NCBI GenBank assembly: GCA_947179265.1
Contig: CAMXBB010000030.1
Coordinates: 1 to 9,710 of the forward strand
DNA length: 9,710 bases
Source: an uncultured Bacillota bacterium
GTDB lineage: Bacteria > Bacillota_I > Bacilli_A > RF39 > UBA660
Reading direction: 5' to 3'
Part shown: positions 1-6,656 of the stretch, one piece after another
Numbering within the stretch: position 1 is the stretch's first letter
How the letters are laid out: every line of letters starts with the position of its first letter
Program-made: the position numbers and the translations under genes
Notes under the pieces: generated by a model
The model's database searches: none
Told to the model about the DNA's origin: nothing
The model's input: the letters and a program-made list of their open reading frames with translations, nothing else

Positions 1-386
1 GAATCATACTTAAATATATAAAAGAAAGTAATATATACATAAACTAAAATAATAAATATACCAATTCCCATAATAAAGATATTCATCACATTAAATATCG
101 AATTTAAAATTAAAGATAAACCAAACAATGCTAATATTATAAAACTATAATAACTAAAATATGGTACTATCTTATCTTCATAATTTAATTTATTAGCAGA
201 TAAAATTCGAGCATTACCAAACATATGAAATATAATAAAACCTAATATAAGAGATACAACGATTCCTCCAGAAAATAAAGGAACATCTATTATATTATTA
301 AAAGCATAATTCATTAAAGCGTTTAAATAAACAAAAAATCCCATAGAACATAAAGGAATCAATAAAACTAATAAAACAAGTTGCAT
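1..386 (-). CDS. Multi-pass membrane protein, 5' part (runs off left edge)
   Basis: An open frame starts at ATG 386 and stays open to base 1, giving 128 visible residues with no stop, so the C-terminus lies outside the window. The visible part is almost entirely hydrophobic, with about four membrane spans (roughly residues 2-22, 36-57, 74-96 and 100-123). They are separated by short loops, the largest being a polar stretch near residues 58-72 (NARILSANKLNYEDK). The start is supported by AGGTGA at 391-396, five bases before the ATG, and an extended -10 box upstream. I recognise no catalytic or transport motif and cannot assign a family. It follows the terminator of the gene at 454-1872 and has its own promoter, so it is probably a separate unit. 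Existence of the gene is fairly sure; function is unknown. Confidence 0.75.
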   Translation of the reverse strand, partial: MQLVLLVLLIPLCSMGFFVYLNALMNYAFNNIIDVPLFSGGIVVSLILGFIIFHMFGNARILSANKLNYEDKIVPYFSYYSFIILALFGLSLILNSIFNVMNIFIMGIGIFIILVYVYITFFYIFKYD

Positions 387-390
387 TTTA

Positions 391-416
391 TCACCTACTA
401 TACCTAAATTATAACA
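391..416 (-). promoter_or_regulatory. Extended -10 promoter and RBS for the left-edge membrane protein gene
   Basis: On the minus strand TGTTATAAT reads at 416-408, an extended -10 (TGnTATAAT). The predicted start is near 401 on an A, giving a leader of about 15 bases with AGGTGA at 396-391. No good -35 is seen: that position falls inside the preceding terminator hairpin, which is consistent with an extended -10 promoter that does not need one. Confidence 0.5.
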
Positions 417-420
417 TGTA

Positions 421-445
421 AAAAACTGATAATAAATCAGTTTTT
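421..445 (-). terminator. Rho-independent terminator of the 454-1872 gene
   Basis: A perfect 10-bp inverted repeat (421-430 with 436-445, five-base loop) lies eight bases beyond the stop codon of the gene at 454. On the minus strand the second arm ends in TTTTT. The stem is A/T-rich and nearly symmetrical, so it could also act on plus-strand transcripts. Confidence 0.75.
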
Positions 446-453
446 ACATATTT

Positions 454-1872
454 TTATTGCATGCCTGTAGTATTTCCGGGATTATTAGGGTTATCCACTG
501 GATTTACAGCTACTGGTACAGCATTTGGTTGTCCAGCATTAGGAGGCATGATAATCTTCTTTATAACTTTCACTTGCGGTGCAGTAGGCGGTGTTACTGA
601 TGCTATTTGAGTACTTGCTACTGCAGGAGCTTCATTATTTACAGGTGCAACTGGCGCTACAGCTTGAATAACAGGATTTTCCATAGCTTGTGGTTGTATA
701 ACTGGTTGCATCTGAGCAGCTGTTTGTTGAACTCCTGGTTGCATAGGAACAGCTGATTGTGATTGGACAACTGGTTGCATTTGAGCTGCCGTTTGTTGAA
801 CTACTGGTTGTATTTGTTGAATAGGTTGCGGTTGGGCAATTGGTTGTGTCCCTGAAGCAACTACTGGATTAGCTGGTAAACCTTGATTTGGAGCTGGATC
901 TTTAGAACTTTGTACTGGAGTTGGCATCACATTTCCAACTGGCTTGATAATACTTTTACCACCAAACGTTTGAGAATCATTAGGGTTTCCGGCTCTATTA
1001 GCATCCGCAATCGCTTTATTTTTAGCACTCTTAATCATTAATTCATTCATTTTCTTCTCATTAAAATAATATACCAATACCACTATAACAACAATAACTA
1101 GGACAACAATAACAGCAATCAAGATAGCTGATAAATAACTCTTCTTAATAGTTATCTTATACTCATTAGTAGCTACATTACCATAAGAAACATTAATAAC
1201 AAACTCATTTGTATTTTCAGGAAGTCCGACAGCTCCAGCACCATCAACAGTTACATCATTATCAAAAGTTTCATATTCAATATATACTTCGTTACAATCA
1301 AATGGAACTGTAATCGTATATTCTTTTGTATTCTCATCAAATTCAAACTCATATCCTACTACTCTCAATGATCTTAATCCTGTATTAACTTGCTTATTAG
1401 GATCTGGCCTCATAATATATAAAGGAAATATGATTGTCCCACTATCTATAGTGTTTACGCTAAGCTCTATTGTATTTTTACCTACTTGTAGAGTTTTTTC
1501 TCCAACACCTGTTACCGAAGTATGATCTGGACCTTCAGCCATAACTTCAACCGACTCTGTTTCAGGATTAACCGTCACCATATAGAATCCATACTCATAT
1601 TTAACGGGAAATCCTCCAACTGATATACTACTCAATCTAACATCAGGTTCCTTACTTTCATTACTTGAATCTGTTGTAGAGTTTGAAGATGAAGAGTGAT
1701 CTGAATTTTGATTATCATCAAATCCTGGATTTGGATCATAAAAATTATTATTTATTATATAATTAGTAAAAGTCTTAGGTTCGTCAATAGACCCCAAGAT
1801 TGAAGGTTGAAACATTCCTATAATCAATATAAAAACAAATAAAGATAGTAAATTAAATATCCTTTTTTTCAT
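454..1872 (-). CDS. Membrane-anchored surface protein with cadherin-like beta-sandwich domains and Gln/Pro-rich tail
   Basis: A 472-residue protein counted from ATG 1872. An in-frame GTG at 1881 is possible, but AGGA lies only one base before it, against ten before the ATG. Order: N-terminal hydrophobic signal or anchor (about 5-24); Asn/Ser/Asp-rich linker (38-75); two similar beta-rich modules, about 78-156 (opening VRLSSISVGG) and 165-244 (opening TGLRSLRVVG, closing NEYKITIKK); a very hydrophobic span (about 246-269); then a basic juxtamembrane stretch and a tail of about 200 residues rich in Gln, Pro, Ala and Val. The paired modules resemble the cadherin-like beta-sandwich family common in bacterial surface proteins; this is motif-level recognition. 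By the positive-inside rule the modules face out and the tail faces the cytoplasm, which is unusual for a tail this long. The 11-mer VQQTAAQMQPV occurs twice in the tail. It has its own promoter and terminator. Function unknown; adhesion or scaffolding is only a guess. Confidence 0.85.
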   Translation of the reverse strand: MKKRIFNLLSLFVFILIIGMFQPSILGSIDEPKTFTNYIINNNFYDPNPGFDDNQNSDHSSSSNSTTDSSNESKEPDVRLSSISVGGFPVKYEYGFYMVTVNPETESVEVMAEGPDHTSVTGVGEKTLQVGKNTIELSVNTIDSGTIIFPLYIMRPDPNKQVNTGLRSLRVVGYEFEFDENTKEYTITVPFDCNEVYIEYETFDNDVTVDGAGAVGLPENTNEFVINVSYGNVATNEYKITIKKSYLSAILIAVIVVLVIVVIVVLVYYFNEKKMNELMIKSAKNKAIADANRAGNPNDSQTFGGKSIIKPVGNVMPTPVQSSKDPAPNQGLPANPVVASGTQPIAQPQPIQQIQPVVQQTAAQMQPVVQSQSAVPMQPGVQQTAAQMQPVIQPQAMENPVIQAVAPVAPVNNEAPAVASTQIASVTPPTAPQVKVIKKIIMPPNAGQPNAVPVAVNPVDNPNNPGNTTGMQ

Positions 1873-1933
1873 ACCCTTCACATCCTATATTAAAATAATA
1901 ACATTTTTTCTTCACATAGTAAACAATAACAAA

Positions 1934-1962
1934 CTTATACTATACGTTTTTATATCTTTCAA
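1934..1962 (-). promoter_or_regulatory. Promoter of the 454-1872 surface protein gene
   Basis: On the minus strand TTGAAA (1962-1957) and TATAAG (1939-1934) are separated by 17 bases. The predicted start is near 1927 (an A), with a leader of about 55 bases before ATG 1872. The -10 matches consensus at five of six positions. It lies back to back with the promoter of the plus-strand gene at 2043. Confidence 0.5.
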
Positions 1963-1983
1963 TTATTATATTTTATAGTATAA
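1935..1983. repeat. 10-bp inverted repeat in the divergent intergenic region
   Basis: TTATACTATA at 1935-1944 is repeated exactly in inverted form at 1974-1983. One arm covers most of the -10 box of the leftward promoter; the other lies just upstream of the -35 of the rightward promoter. It could be a two-site operator serving both genes, or a chance product of very AT-rich DNA. Confidence 0.4.
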
Positions 1984-1988
1984 CCATA

Positions 1989-2018
1989 TTGATAAAAAAT
2001 AATATTATAAGATATAAT
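1989..2018 (+). promoter_or_regulatory. Promoter of the zinc-ribbon membrane protein gene
   Basis: TTGATA (1989-1994) and a consensus TATAAT (2013-2018) are separated by 18 bases. The predicted start is near 2025 (an A), leaving an 18-base leader with AGG at 2030-2032 before ATG 2043. A transcript starting here would exclude the in-frame TTG at 1989, which supports the downstream ATG. Confidence 0.6.
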
Positions 2019-2042
2019 ATTAGTAAGATAGGTAGTGATAGA

Positions 2043-2666
2043 ATGTATTGTAACAAATGTAATAGTTCCCTAAAAGATGGCGACCATATTTGTCCAAAAT
2101 GTGGGTTTGATAATGATGCAACTATCGATTTATCTAGTGTGGTTAGAAAATTAAGTAAAAAAGAAGAAAAAAAATCTAAATTGATAATCGTAATCATGCT
2201 TTTGATATTTCTTTGTATCGGAATCGTATTAATCTATTTAATAAACGGAAATAAAGAGGAAACTCCCCTTCCCGTTACAAGTATCCCTACTAAGGTAACT
2301 GAAAAAAATAATTTAAAGAAATTTAAATTTAATGATATTACATTAGAATATTCTACTGATCTTTTTATTCAAAAAGAAAATGCTATAGCATACAAAAATA
2401 ACACTAATATCTTTATCGACTTTATGATAATAAATTCTAATGAATATAATGATTTGATAAATGGCAATGAATGTTTGGATTATAAACTTAATGAGCTATT
2501 AGTAAAAACTTTTGCTAAAGATGATTCATATAGTTATCTCTTCATGTTAAATGACAAATACTATAATATAACAATCAATTATGTAGATGATCCTAAGATT
2601 TATACTGAAGCTGTTCAAATCGAAATAAATCATGTATTAAATACTATAAAAGGAACTAATAATTAA
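2043..2666 (+). CDS. Zinc-ribbon, single-span membrane protein of unknown function
   Basis: A 207-residue protein. The frame is open back to a TTG at 1989, but the first ATG at 2043 has an AGG ten bases upstream and sits just downstream of a good promoter, so I take it. Order: N-terminal zinc ribbon with Cys3, Cys6, Cys17 and Cys20 (CNKC and CPKC); a short Lys/Glu-rich linker (35-46); one membrane span (about 47-68); then an extracytoplasmic domain of about 135 residues rich in Asn, Tyr and Ile with no motif I recognise. The ribbon would be cytoplasmic and the C-terminal domain outside. Zinc-ribbon proteins of this layout are common in Bacillota and mostly uncharacterised. It is the only plus-strand gene here, diverging from the surface protein gene and converging on ftsW with a shared terminator. 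Confidence 0.85.
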   Translation: MYCNKCNSSLKDGDHICPKCGFDNDATIDLSSVVRKLSKKEEKKSKLIIVIMLLIFLCIGIVLIYLINGNKEETPLPVTSIPTKVTEKNNLKKFKFNDITLEYSTDLFIQKENAIAYKNNTNIFIDFMIINSNEYNDLINGNECLDYKLNELLVKTFAKDDSYSYLFMLNDKYYNITINYVDDPKIYTEAVQIEINHVLNTIKGTNN

Positions 2667-2681
2667 AATTTAGTTCCTTTT
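2648..2681. terminator. Bidirectional terminator between convergent genes
   Basis: An 11-bp perfect inverted repeat (2648-2658 with 2671-2681, loop 2659-2670) is flanked by an A-run on the left arm and TTTT on the right, so it can end transcripts from both sides. The stop codon of the plus-strand gene (2664-2666) lies in the loop. The last base of the hairpin is also the last base of the ftsW stop codon on the minus strand. Confidence 0.8.
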
Positions 2682-3760
2682 CATTTTGAATCACTAATAT
2701 TAATGATAATTCCCATACAACATAATGTTATAAGTAAACTTGAACCTCCATAGGAAATAAATGGTAAAGTTACTCCTGTAACAGGAATAAGCCCAACTAC
2801 AACCAAGATATTTAATAAGGTTTGTAAAATAATTTCAATAAATAATCCAAATGATAAATATTTACCAAATAAATCTTCAGTAGATAAACTTACACATATA
2901 ACATTATAAAATAATATAATATAACACACTGTTAAGATTATTATTCCAATAATCCCCAACTCTTCAGATATAATAGCGAAAATAAAATCAGTTTGCGGTT
3001 CAGGAAGATAGAAATGTTTTTGAATTGAATTTCCTAATCCTAATCCAAATAATCCACCAGGTCCAATAGCATATAAGCTTTGAATAATTTGAAATCCACT
3101 TCCTAATGGATCACTCCATGGATTCAAATATGCTAATATTCTAGCCATACGATATGGAGCAGCAATTATTAAACCAACAACACCAAGGATACCTAAAAAG
3201 CCTAATTTTACAAAGAAAGATACTTTTATCTTTGATGTAAAGATTAATGCTACAAGTGATAATACAATAATAGCTCCAGTACCAAAATCGGGTTCAAGTA
3301 GGATAAGAGCAAAAAAGATAAAAACTAGTGCTAATATTGGTGCTGAATATCCTAATATATGTTTCATATCATCTTGGTGTTTAGATAGATATTTAGAGAC
3401 AAATATAATAAGTCCTAATTTGGATATTTCACTAGGTTGAATACCAAAAGAGCCTATTCCAAACCAACTTCTTGATCCATTTCTAATAACCCCTATTCCT
3501 GGTATTAAAACTAATATTAAAAGAATAGCACAGATTAGTAATATCTGATTAGCATATTTATAATATTTTCGATAATCTATTTTACTAGTAATATACATAA
3601 GTACTATTCCAACAGCTGCAAATATACTTTGATGAACGACAAATTTATATGGATTATTAAATTTATATTCAGCCCATATATATGATGCCGAATAGATCAT
3701 CAAAACACCAAATAATGTCAAAAATAAAGTTATTAATGTTATTATTCTTTTTCTTTTCAT
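2681..3760 (-). CDS. ftsW: FtsW-type SEDS peptidoglycan polymerase
   Basis: A 359-residue, roughly ten-span membrane protein of the SEDS family (FtsW/RodA/SpoVE), which polymerises lipid II into glycan strands with a partner class B PBP. Motifs in order: NGSRSWFGIG (94-103) with QPSEISK (108-114); EPDFGTG (156-162); GSGFQ leading to SLYAIGPGGLFGLGLG (220-243); LPEPQTDFIFAIISEELG (252-269), whose Asp258 falls in the motif carrying the essential Asp of SEDS polymerases; and the family signature PVTGVTLPFISYGGSS (326-341). EPDFGT and the IGPGG segment favour FtsW or its paralogue SpoVE over RodA; no sporulation gene is nearby to decide between them. No partner PBP is in the window. The gene stands alone between two terminators. 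ATG 3760 has no Shine-Dalgarno sequence, and a TATAAT ends five bases before it, suggesting a leaderless message. Confidence 0.93.
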   Translation of the reverse strand: MKRKRIITLITLFLTLFGVLMIYSASYIWAEYKFNNPYKFVVHQSIFAAVGIVLMYITSKIDYRKYYKYANQILLICAILLILVLIPGIGVIRNGSRSWFGIGSFGIQPSEISKLGLIIFVSKYLSKHQDDMKHILGYSAPILALVFIFFALILLEPDFGTGAIIVLSLVALIFTSKIKVSFFVKLGFLGILGVVGLIIAAPYRMARILAYLNPWSDPLGSGFQIIQSLYAIGPGGLFGLGLGNSIQKHFYLPEPQTDFIFAIISEELGIIGIIILTVCYIILFYNVICVSLSTEDLFGKYLSFGLFIEIILQTLLNILVVVGLIPVTGVTLPFISYGGSSLLITLCCMGIIINISDSK

Positions 3761-3765
3761 AGTAA

Positions 3766-3771
3766 ATTATA
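3766..3771 (-). promoter_or_regulatory. -10 box immediately upstream of ftsW (leaderless candidate)
   Basis: On the minus strand a consensus TATAAT (3771-3766) is followed by only five bases and then the ATG (3760-3758). A start at the normal distance would fall on the first bases of the start codon. The -35 region is poor (TGTCTT at 17-base spacing). It lies just after the terminator of the upstream lipoprotein gene. Confidence 0.5.
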
Positions 3772-3780
3772 TTCGAAAAT

Positions 3781-3805
3781 AAAAAAAGAAGACATATCTC
3801 TTCTT
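3781..3805 (-). terminator. Rho-independent terminator of the HEFNH lipoprotein gene
   Basis: On the minus strand, two bases after the stop codon of the gene at 3808, AAGAAGA (3805-3799) pairs with TCTTCTT (3792-3786) across a six-base loop. A run of T follows (3787-3781, two of which are in the stem). Confidence 0.75.
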
Positions 3806-3807
3806 AC

Positions 3808-5460
3808 TTAATCTAATGTAATTTTTAATTTATTATCTGCTAGGACATTTTCATAATTTATATGCATGAGATTTCTATTCATTAAAATTGCTTTTAATAT
3901 TGGAAATCTTTGTAATAATGCTTCGCTCTTTTTACTATAGCTTCTAAAACTAGTATCTTTATTATTAGCCATATCATCCAAACATAATTCATAAGTTAAT
4001 ATTTTATCAGCTTGTTTTTGTATATCTTCCATCTCTACAGAATAGAAATCACATAAGAATGTCTTATATGCGTAATCCATATTTGTTAAGTTATCTCTAA
4101 GAGTTTGATAACTTAAACTATCTTTATCACCAGCTGTAAAATATGGATCACATAAAATATCCTGAATTGTACTTAAAAGAACTAGATTATCTTCTAAAGA
4201 TAAATCGGGATGATTGTAAGTATATGTACTCATCCTATTCAAAACAAATCGATATAAATCTATTAAGAACCCATATCCCAAGTCTGTTCGGAAATCAGAT
4301 AATGTCTTAATTTCTCTTTCTTCTTCGCTATATACATTTAATACTAAATCATTTCTTAAACAAATAGCATCCATTGTATATAAAACATTATAAAATCTTC
4401 TTATATCATCTCTATGAGTTAAACTTAAAAAGTTATAAAGAGTACTATAATCAGTATCAAATACAGCATCATAATAATCATCTATCAATGCATTTTCATT
4501 AAATAATGCCATTAAAAAGATTATTGCTTCCTCATTTCTTTCATTTGAGTAACTATAATCAGAACTTGTTTTATACTCGTTATAAGGATAAGTATCTAGA
4601 TTATATAATTCTGATTCTGCTGATGATTCTGTTAAGCTTGATGAGTATAAAGTATCATACTTTATAGAACTCAAAATGGTTTCGTTTTGTTCTATTCGAC
4701 AAGCACAAGGATTTTGACGGACATGATTAAATTCATGCATTAGTGTTGAAAGCATTAAGTCATAGAATTTATCACGATCACTTTCTGTTTCCTTATATTC
4801 TGCTAGAATTCTAATATTAAAAGGATCTATAACCATTAGGTTAATTCTAGGGTCATAGTATCCAAGTATTGTATCATTTAAAGTTCCATCATCTTCATCA
4901 TATATACCTGATCCCTCACCAAAGACTATTACTAAATCTTCAAGACGATGAATATCTTCATTTAAATTATTAGTCTCATTCATCATAATAGGTAAATATT
5001 GCCATAATGCTCTTTCAAAAACCTCATTTTCACCATAAATTACATGATCTGTTGAAAAAGCTGACATATATTTCGGATTATTCTTTAAGAATTCTTCTGA
5101 ATTTGCTTTTATTTTATCGATAATAGCACCAACATCTTTACTATATGTTTTTAAACATCTAGTTCTTGTATTAGCTGATGAAATAAGATTATCAATCTCT
5201 TCATCACTCAAGTAATGATCTATTAAAGGATATTCAACATATATCGAATCTAAATAATCTCTAAAGAAAGATAATGCAAATAATCTATCTTTCTTTTCAG
5301 CATAAGATTTATCAAATTTTAAATCTTCATCAATGCTAGATTCGATAGCTACTGGAGTATCACTTCCTCTATCATTACTCTTTGATGTACATGCAGAAAG
5401 CGGAATAATTAAAGATAATATTAGAGACAAAATTGCTTTTTTATTCTTATTTATTAACAT
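3808..5460 (-). CDS. Putative lipoprotein with HEFNH zinc-peptidase-like motif
   Basis: A 550-residue protein counted from ATG 5460. The frame also has an ATG at 5475, but that would leave a leader of about seven bases from the predicted start site. ATG 5460 has GAGG nine bases upstream and gives a compact signal peptide. Residues 4-8 are basic (NKNKK), followed by a hydrophobic core and lipobox LSAC with Cys24, so it should be lipid-anchored on the outer membrane face. Residues 241-245 read HEFNH, an HExxH zinc-binding motif, in the hydrophobic context LSTLMHEFNHVRQ. Glu277 or Glu281 (TESSAESE), 30-40 residues downstream, could be the third ligand as in gluzincins. Four Cys are clustered or scattered in the middle (CAC at 251-253). 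The rest is helical-looking, acidic and Tyr/Asp-rich, with no family I recognise. It sits between mraY and ftsW with its own promoter and terminator. Proteolytic activity is inference from the motif alone. Confidence 0.85.
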   Translation of the reverse strand: MLINKNKKAILSLILSLIIPLSACTSKSNDRGSDTPVAIESSIDEDLKFDKSYAEKKDRLFALSFFRDYLDSIYVEYPLIDHYLSDEEIDNLISSANTRTRCLKTYSKDVGAIIDKIKANSEEFLKNNPKYMSAFSTDHVIYGENEVFERALWQYLPIMMNETNNLNEDIHRLEDLVIVFGEGSGIYDEDDGTLNDTILGYYDPRINLMVIDPFNIRILAEYKETESDRDKFYDLMLSTLMHEFNHVRQNPCACRIEQNETILSSIKYDTLYSSSLTESSAESELYNLDTYPYNEYKTSSDYSYSNERNEEAIIFLMALFNENALIDDYYDAVFDTDYSTLYNFLSLTHRDDIRRFYNVLYTMDAICLRNDLVLNVYSEEEREIKTLSDFRTDLGYGFLIDLYRFVLNRMSTYTYNHPDLSLEDNLVLLSTIQDILCDPYFTAGDKDSLSYQTLRDNLTNMDYAYKTFLCDFYSVEMEDIQKQADKILTYELCLDDMANNKDTSFRSYSKKSEALLQRFPILKAILMNRNLMHINYENVLADNKLKITLD

Positions 5461-5489
5461 TTCTTTGTGCCTCATTTCTTCGCTTATGT

Positions 5490-5517
5490 ATTATATCATC
5501 TTCTTAAAAAAAAGCAA
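5490..5517 (-). promoter_or_regulatory. Promoter of the HEFNH lipoprotein gene
   Basis: On the minus strand TTGCTT (5517-5512) and a consensus TATAAT (5495-5490) are separated by 16 bases. The predicted start is near 5483, giving a leader of about 22 bases to ATG 5460. The promoter is packed directly behind the mraY terminator. Confidence 0.55.
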
Positions 5518-5520
5518 ATA

Positions 5521-5544
5521 AAAAGGAGTTTATAACCAAACTCC
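5521..5544 (-). terminator. Rho-independent terminator overlapping the end of mraY
   Basis: On the minus strand GGAGTTT (5544-5538) pairs with AAACTCC (5531-5525) across a six-base loop, followed by TTTT. The mraY stop codon (5532-5530) lies inside the hairpin, so the last codons of mraY also encode the first arm. Confidence 0.8.
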
Positions 5545-6522
5545 ATATACTACTCCAAACATTGCTAGTAAAAAGCCAGCAACCCAAAATATCTTTACAA
5601 TATCAACCTCTAACCATCCCAATTCTTCGAAATGATGATGTAAAGGAGCTTTTAAGAATATTTTTTTATTAAATTTTCTTATAGCAATTATTTGAACAAA
5701 ACTAGAAATAGTTTCAATTACAAATACTCCACCGATTAATGCAAGTGATATCTCATGGTGAGTTAATATTGCAATACTTGCTAGAGCACCACCTAATGCA
5801 AGTGATCCAGTATCTCCCATAAAAATTCTTGCGGGATGAGTATTAAATAACAAGAATCCTAAAATACTACCTACTAATACAAAGGAAAATATCGCCATTC
5901 CATCATGACCAACAATCCAGTCACTACCCCATGATATAACTCCATATGCTAGAAATGCCATTACACATAAACCACCACATAGACCATCTAATCCATCAGA
6001 AATATTAACAGCATTTGTAGTTCCAACCAATAAGAATAAGATAAATATTCCATAGAACCATCCTAAATCAACCTTAAAATTAATCAAAGATACTTCTAAA
6101 ATTGTTGTCCCACCATTATATTTATAGATTGTATAGAAGACAAGAGCTATTAATACTTGAGCAATAAATTTTACGATAATTGATAATCCACCATTATTCC
6201 GATATTTAATCTTTAGAAAATCATCAATAAAGCCTAATAAGCCATAAGCTAAAAATACAAATATTACAATTATTAATGATGAAGTAATTTCAATACTTCC
6301 CTTGAGGGCTAACGCCAGCATCGCAATTACTGGTGGAATTATAAATATTAAACCACCTATAGTTGGTGTTCCTTCCTTCTTTAAATGACGTTCATTCAAT
6401 GTTTTACTTACACTTTGACCTACTTTAAGTCTCTTCAATAAAGGGACCAACATAAGTCCTAAGATGATAGCTAAAACAAAACCAAGTGTTAATCCTAAAA
6501 TGGATTTTGCTAATATTAGCAT
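5530..6522 (-). CDS. mraY: Phospho-N-acetylmuramoyl-pentapeptide-transferase (MraY)
   Basis: A 330-residue, roughly ten-span membrane enzyme. It transfers phospho-MurNAc-pentapeptide from UDP to undecaprenyl phosphate to make lipid I, the first membrane step of peptidoglycan synthesis. Family signatures in order: KKEGTPTIGG (48-57), FIDDFLKIKYRNNGG (98-112) with the DDxxK Asp pair, NAVNISDGLDGL (170-181), FNTHPARIFMGDTGS (226-240), and the cytoplasmic LKAPLHHHFE (290-299) with the His triplet. All expected active-site residues are present and the length is typical. The frame opens with two GTG codons at 6534 and 6531, but these form the Shine-Dalgarno AGGTGGTG, which sits six bases before ATG 6522, so I start there. 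The usual dcw neighbours (murD, murG, murF) are absent; mraY is flanked by its own promoter and terminator. The identification is secure. Confidence 0.97.
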   Translation of the reverse strand: MLILAKSILGLTLGFVLAIILGLMLVPLLKRLKVGQSVSKTLNERHLKKEGTPTIGGLIFIIPPVIAMLALALKGSIEITSSLIIVIFVFLAYGLLGFIDDFLKIKYRNNGGLSIIVKFIAQVLIALVFYTIYKYNGGTTILEVSLINFKVDLGWFYGIFILFLLVGTTNAVNISDGLDGLCGGLCVMAFLAYGVISWGSDWIVGHDGMAIFSFVLVGSILGFLLFNTHPARIFMGDTGSLALGGALASIAILTHHEISLALIGGVFVIETISSFVQIIAIRKFNKKIFLKAPLHHHFEELGWLEVDIVKIFWVAGFLLAMFGVVYGVWL

Positions 6523-6543
6523 ATTGTTCACCACCTATAAGTT

Positions 6544-6571
6544 ATTATACTACATAAGAGATTTATTACAA
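6544..6571 (-). promoter_or_regulatory. Promoter of mraY
   Basis: On the minus strand TTGTAA (6571-6566) and a consensus TATAAT (6549-6544) are separated by 16 bases. The predicted start is about 6536-6538, so the message would begin just before the Shine-Dalgarno AGGTGGTG (6535-6528), with a leader of about 15 bases to ATG 6522. Confidence 0.6.
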
Positions 6572-6624
6572 AAAGATTATACAAATATATTTACAACTTT
6601 TACACTAAAATATATGAAAGCAAA

Positions 6625-6656
6625 TAAAAAAAAGAAATTGATTATCTCAATTTCTT
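6625..6656 (-). terminator. Terminator at the end of sortase substrate A
   Basis: A 10-bp perfect stem (6656-6647 with 6641-6632, five-base loop) is followed on the minus strand by a run of T. The stop codon (6644-6642) lies in the loop, so the C-terminal codons for KKLR form the first arm. The same hairpin occurs at the end of the paralogue at 8466. Confidence 0.85.

Noticed and set aside
1873..1881. GTG at 1881 as start of the surface protein gene
   Set aside because: AGGA lies only one base upstream of the GTG, but is suitably placed for the in-frame ATG at 1872.
1973..2197. Minus-strand open frame of 74 codons
   Set aside because: It lies opposite the zinc-ribbon gene, whose CNKC/CPKC motif, promoter and ribosome site are convincing.
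5333..5521. Plus-strand open frame of 62 codons
   Set aside because: Antisense to the signal peptide of the lipoprotein gene and across its promoter; no ribosome site.
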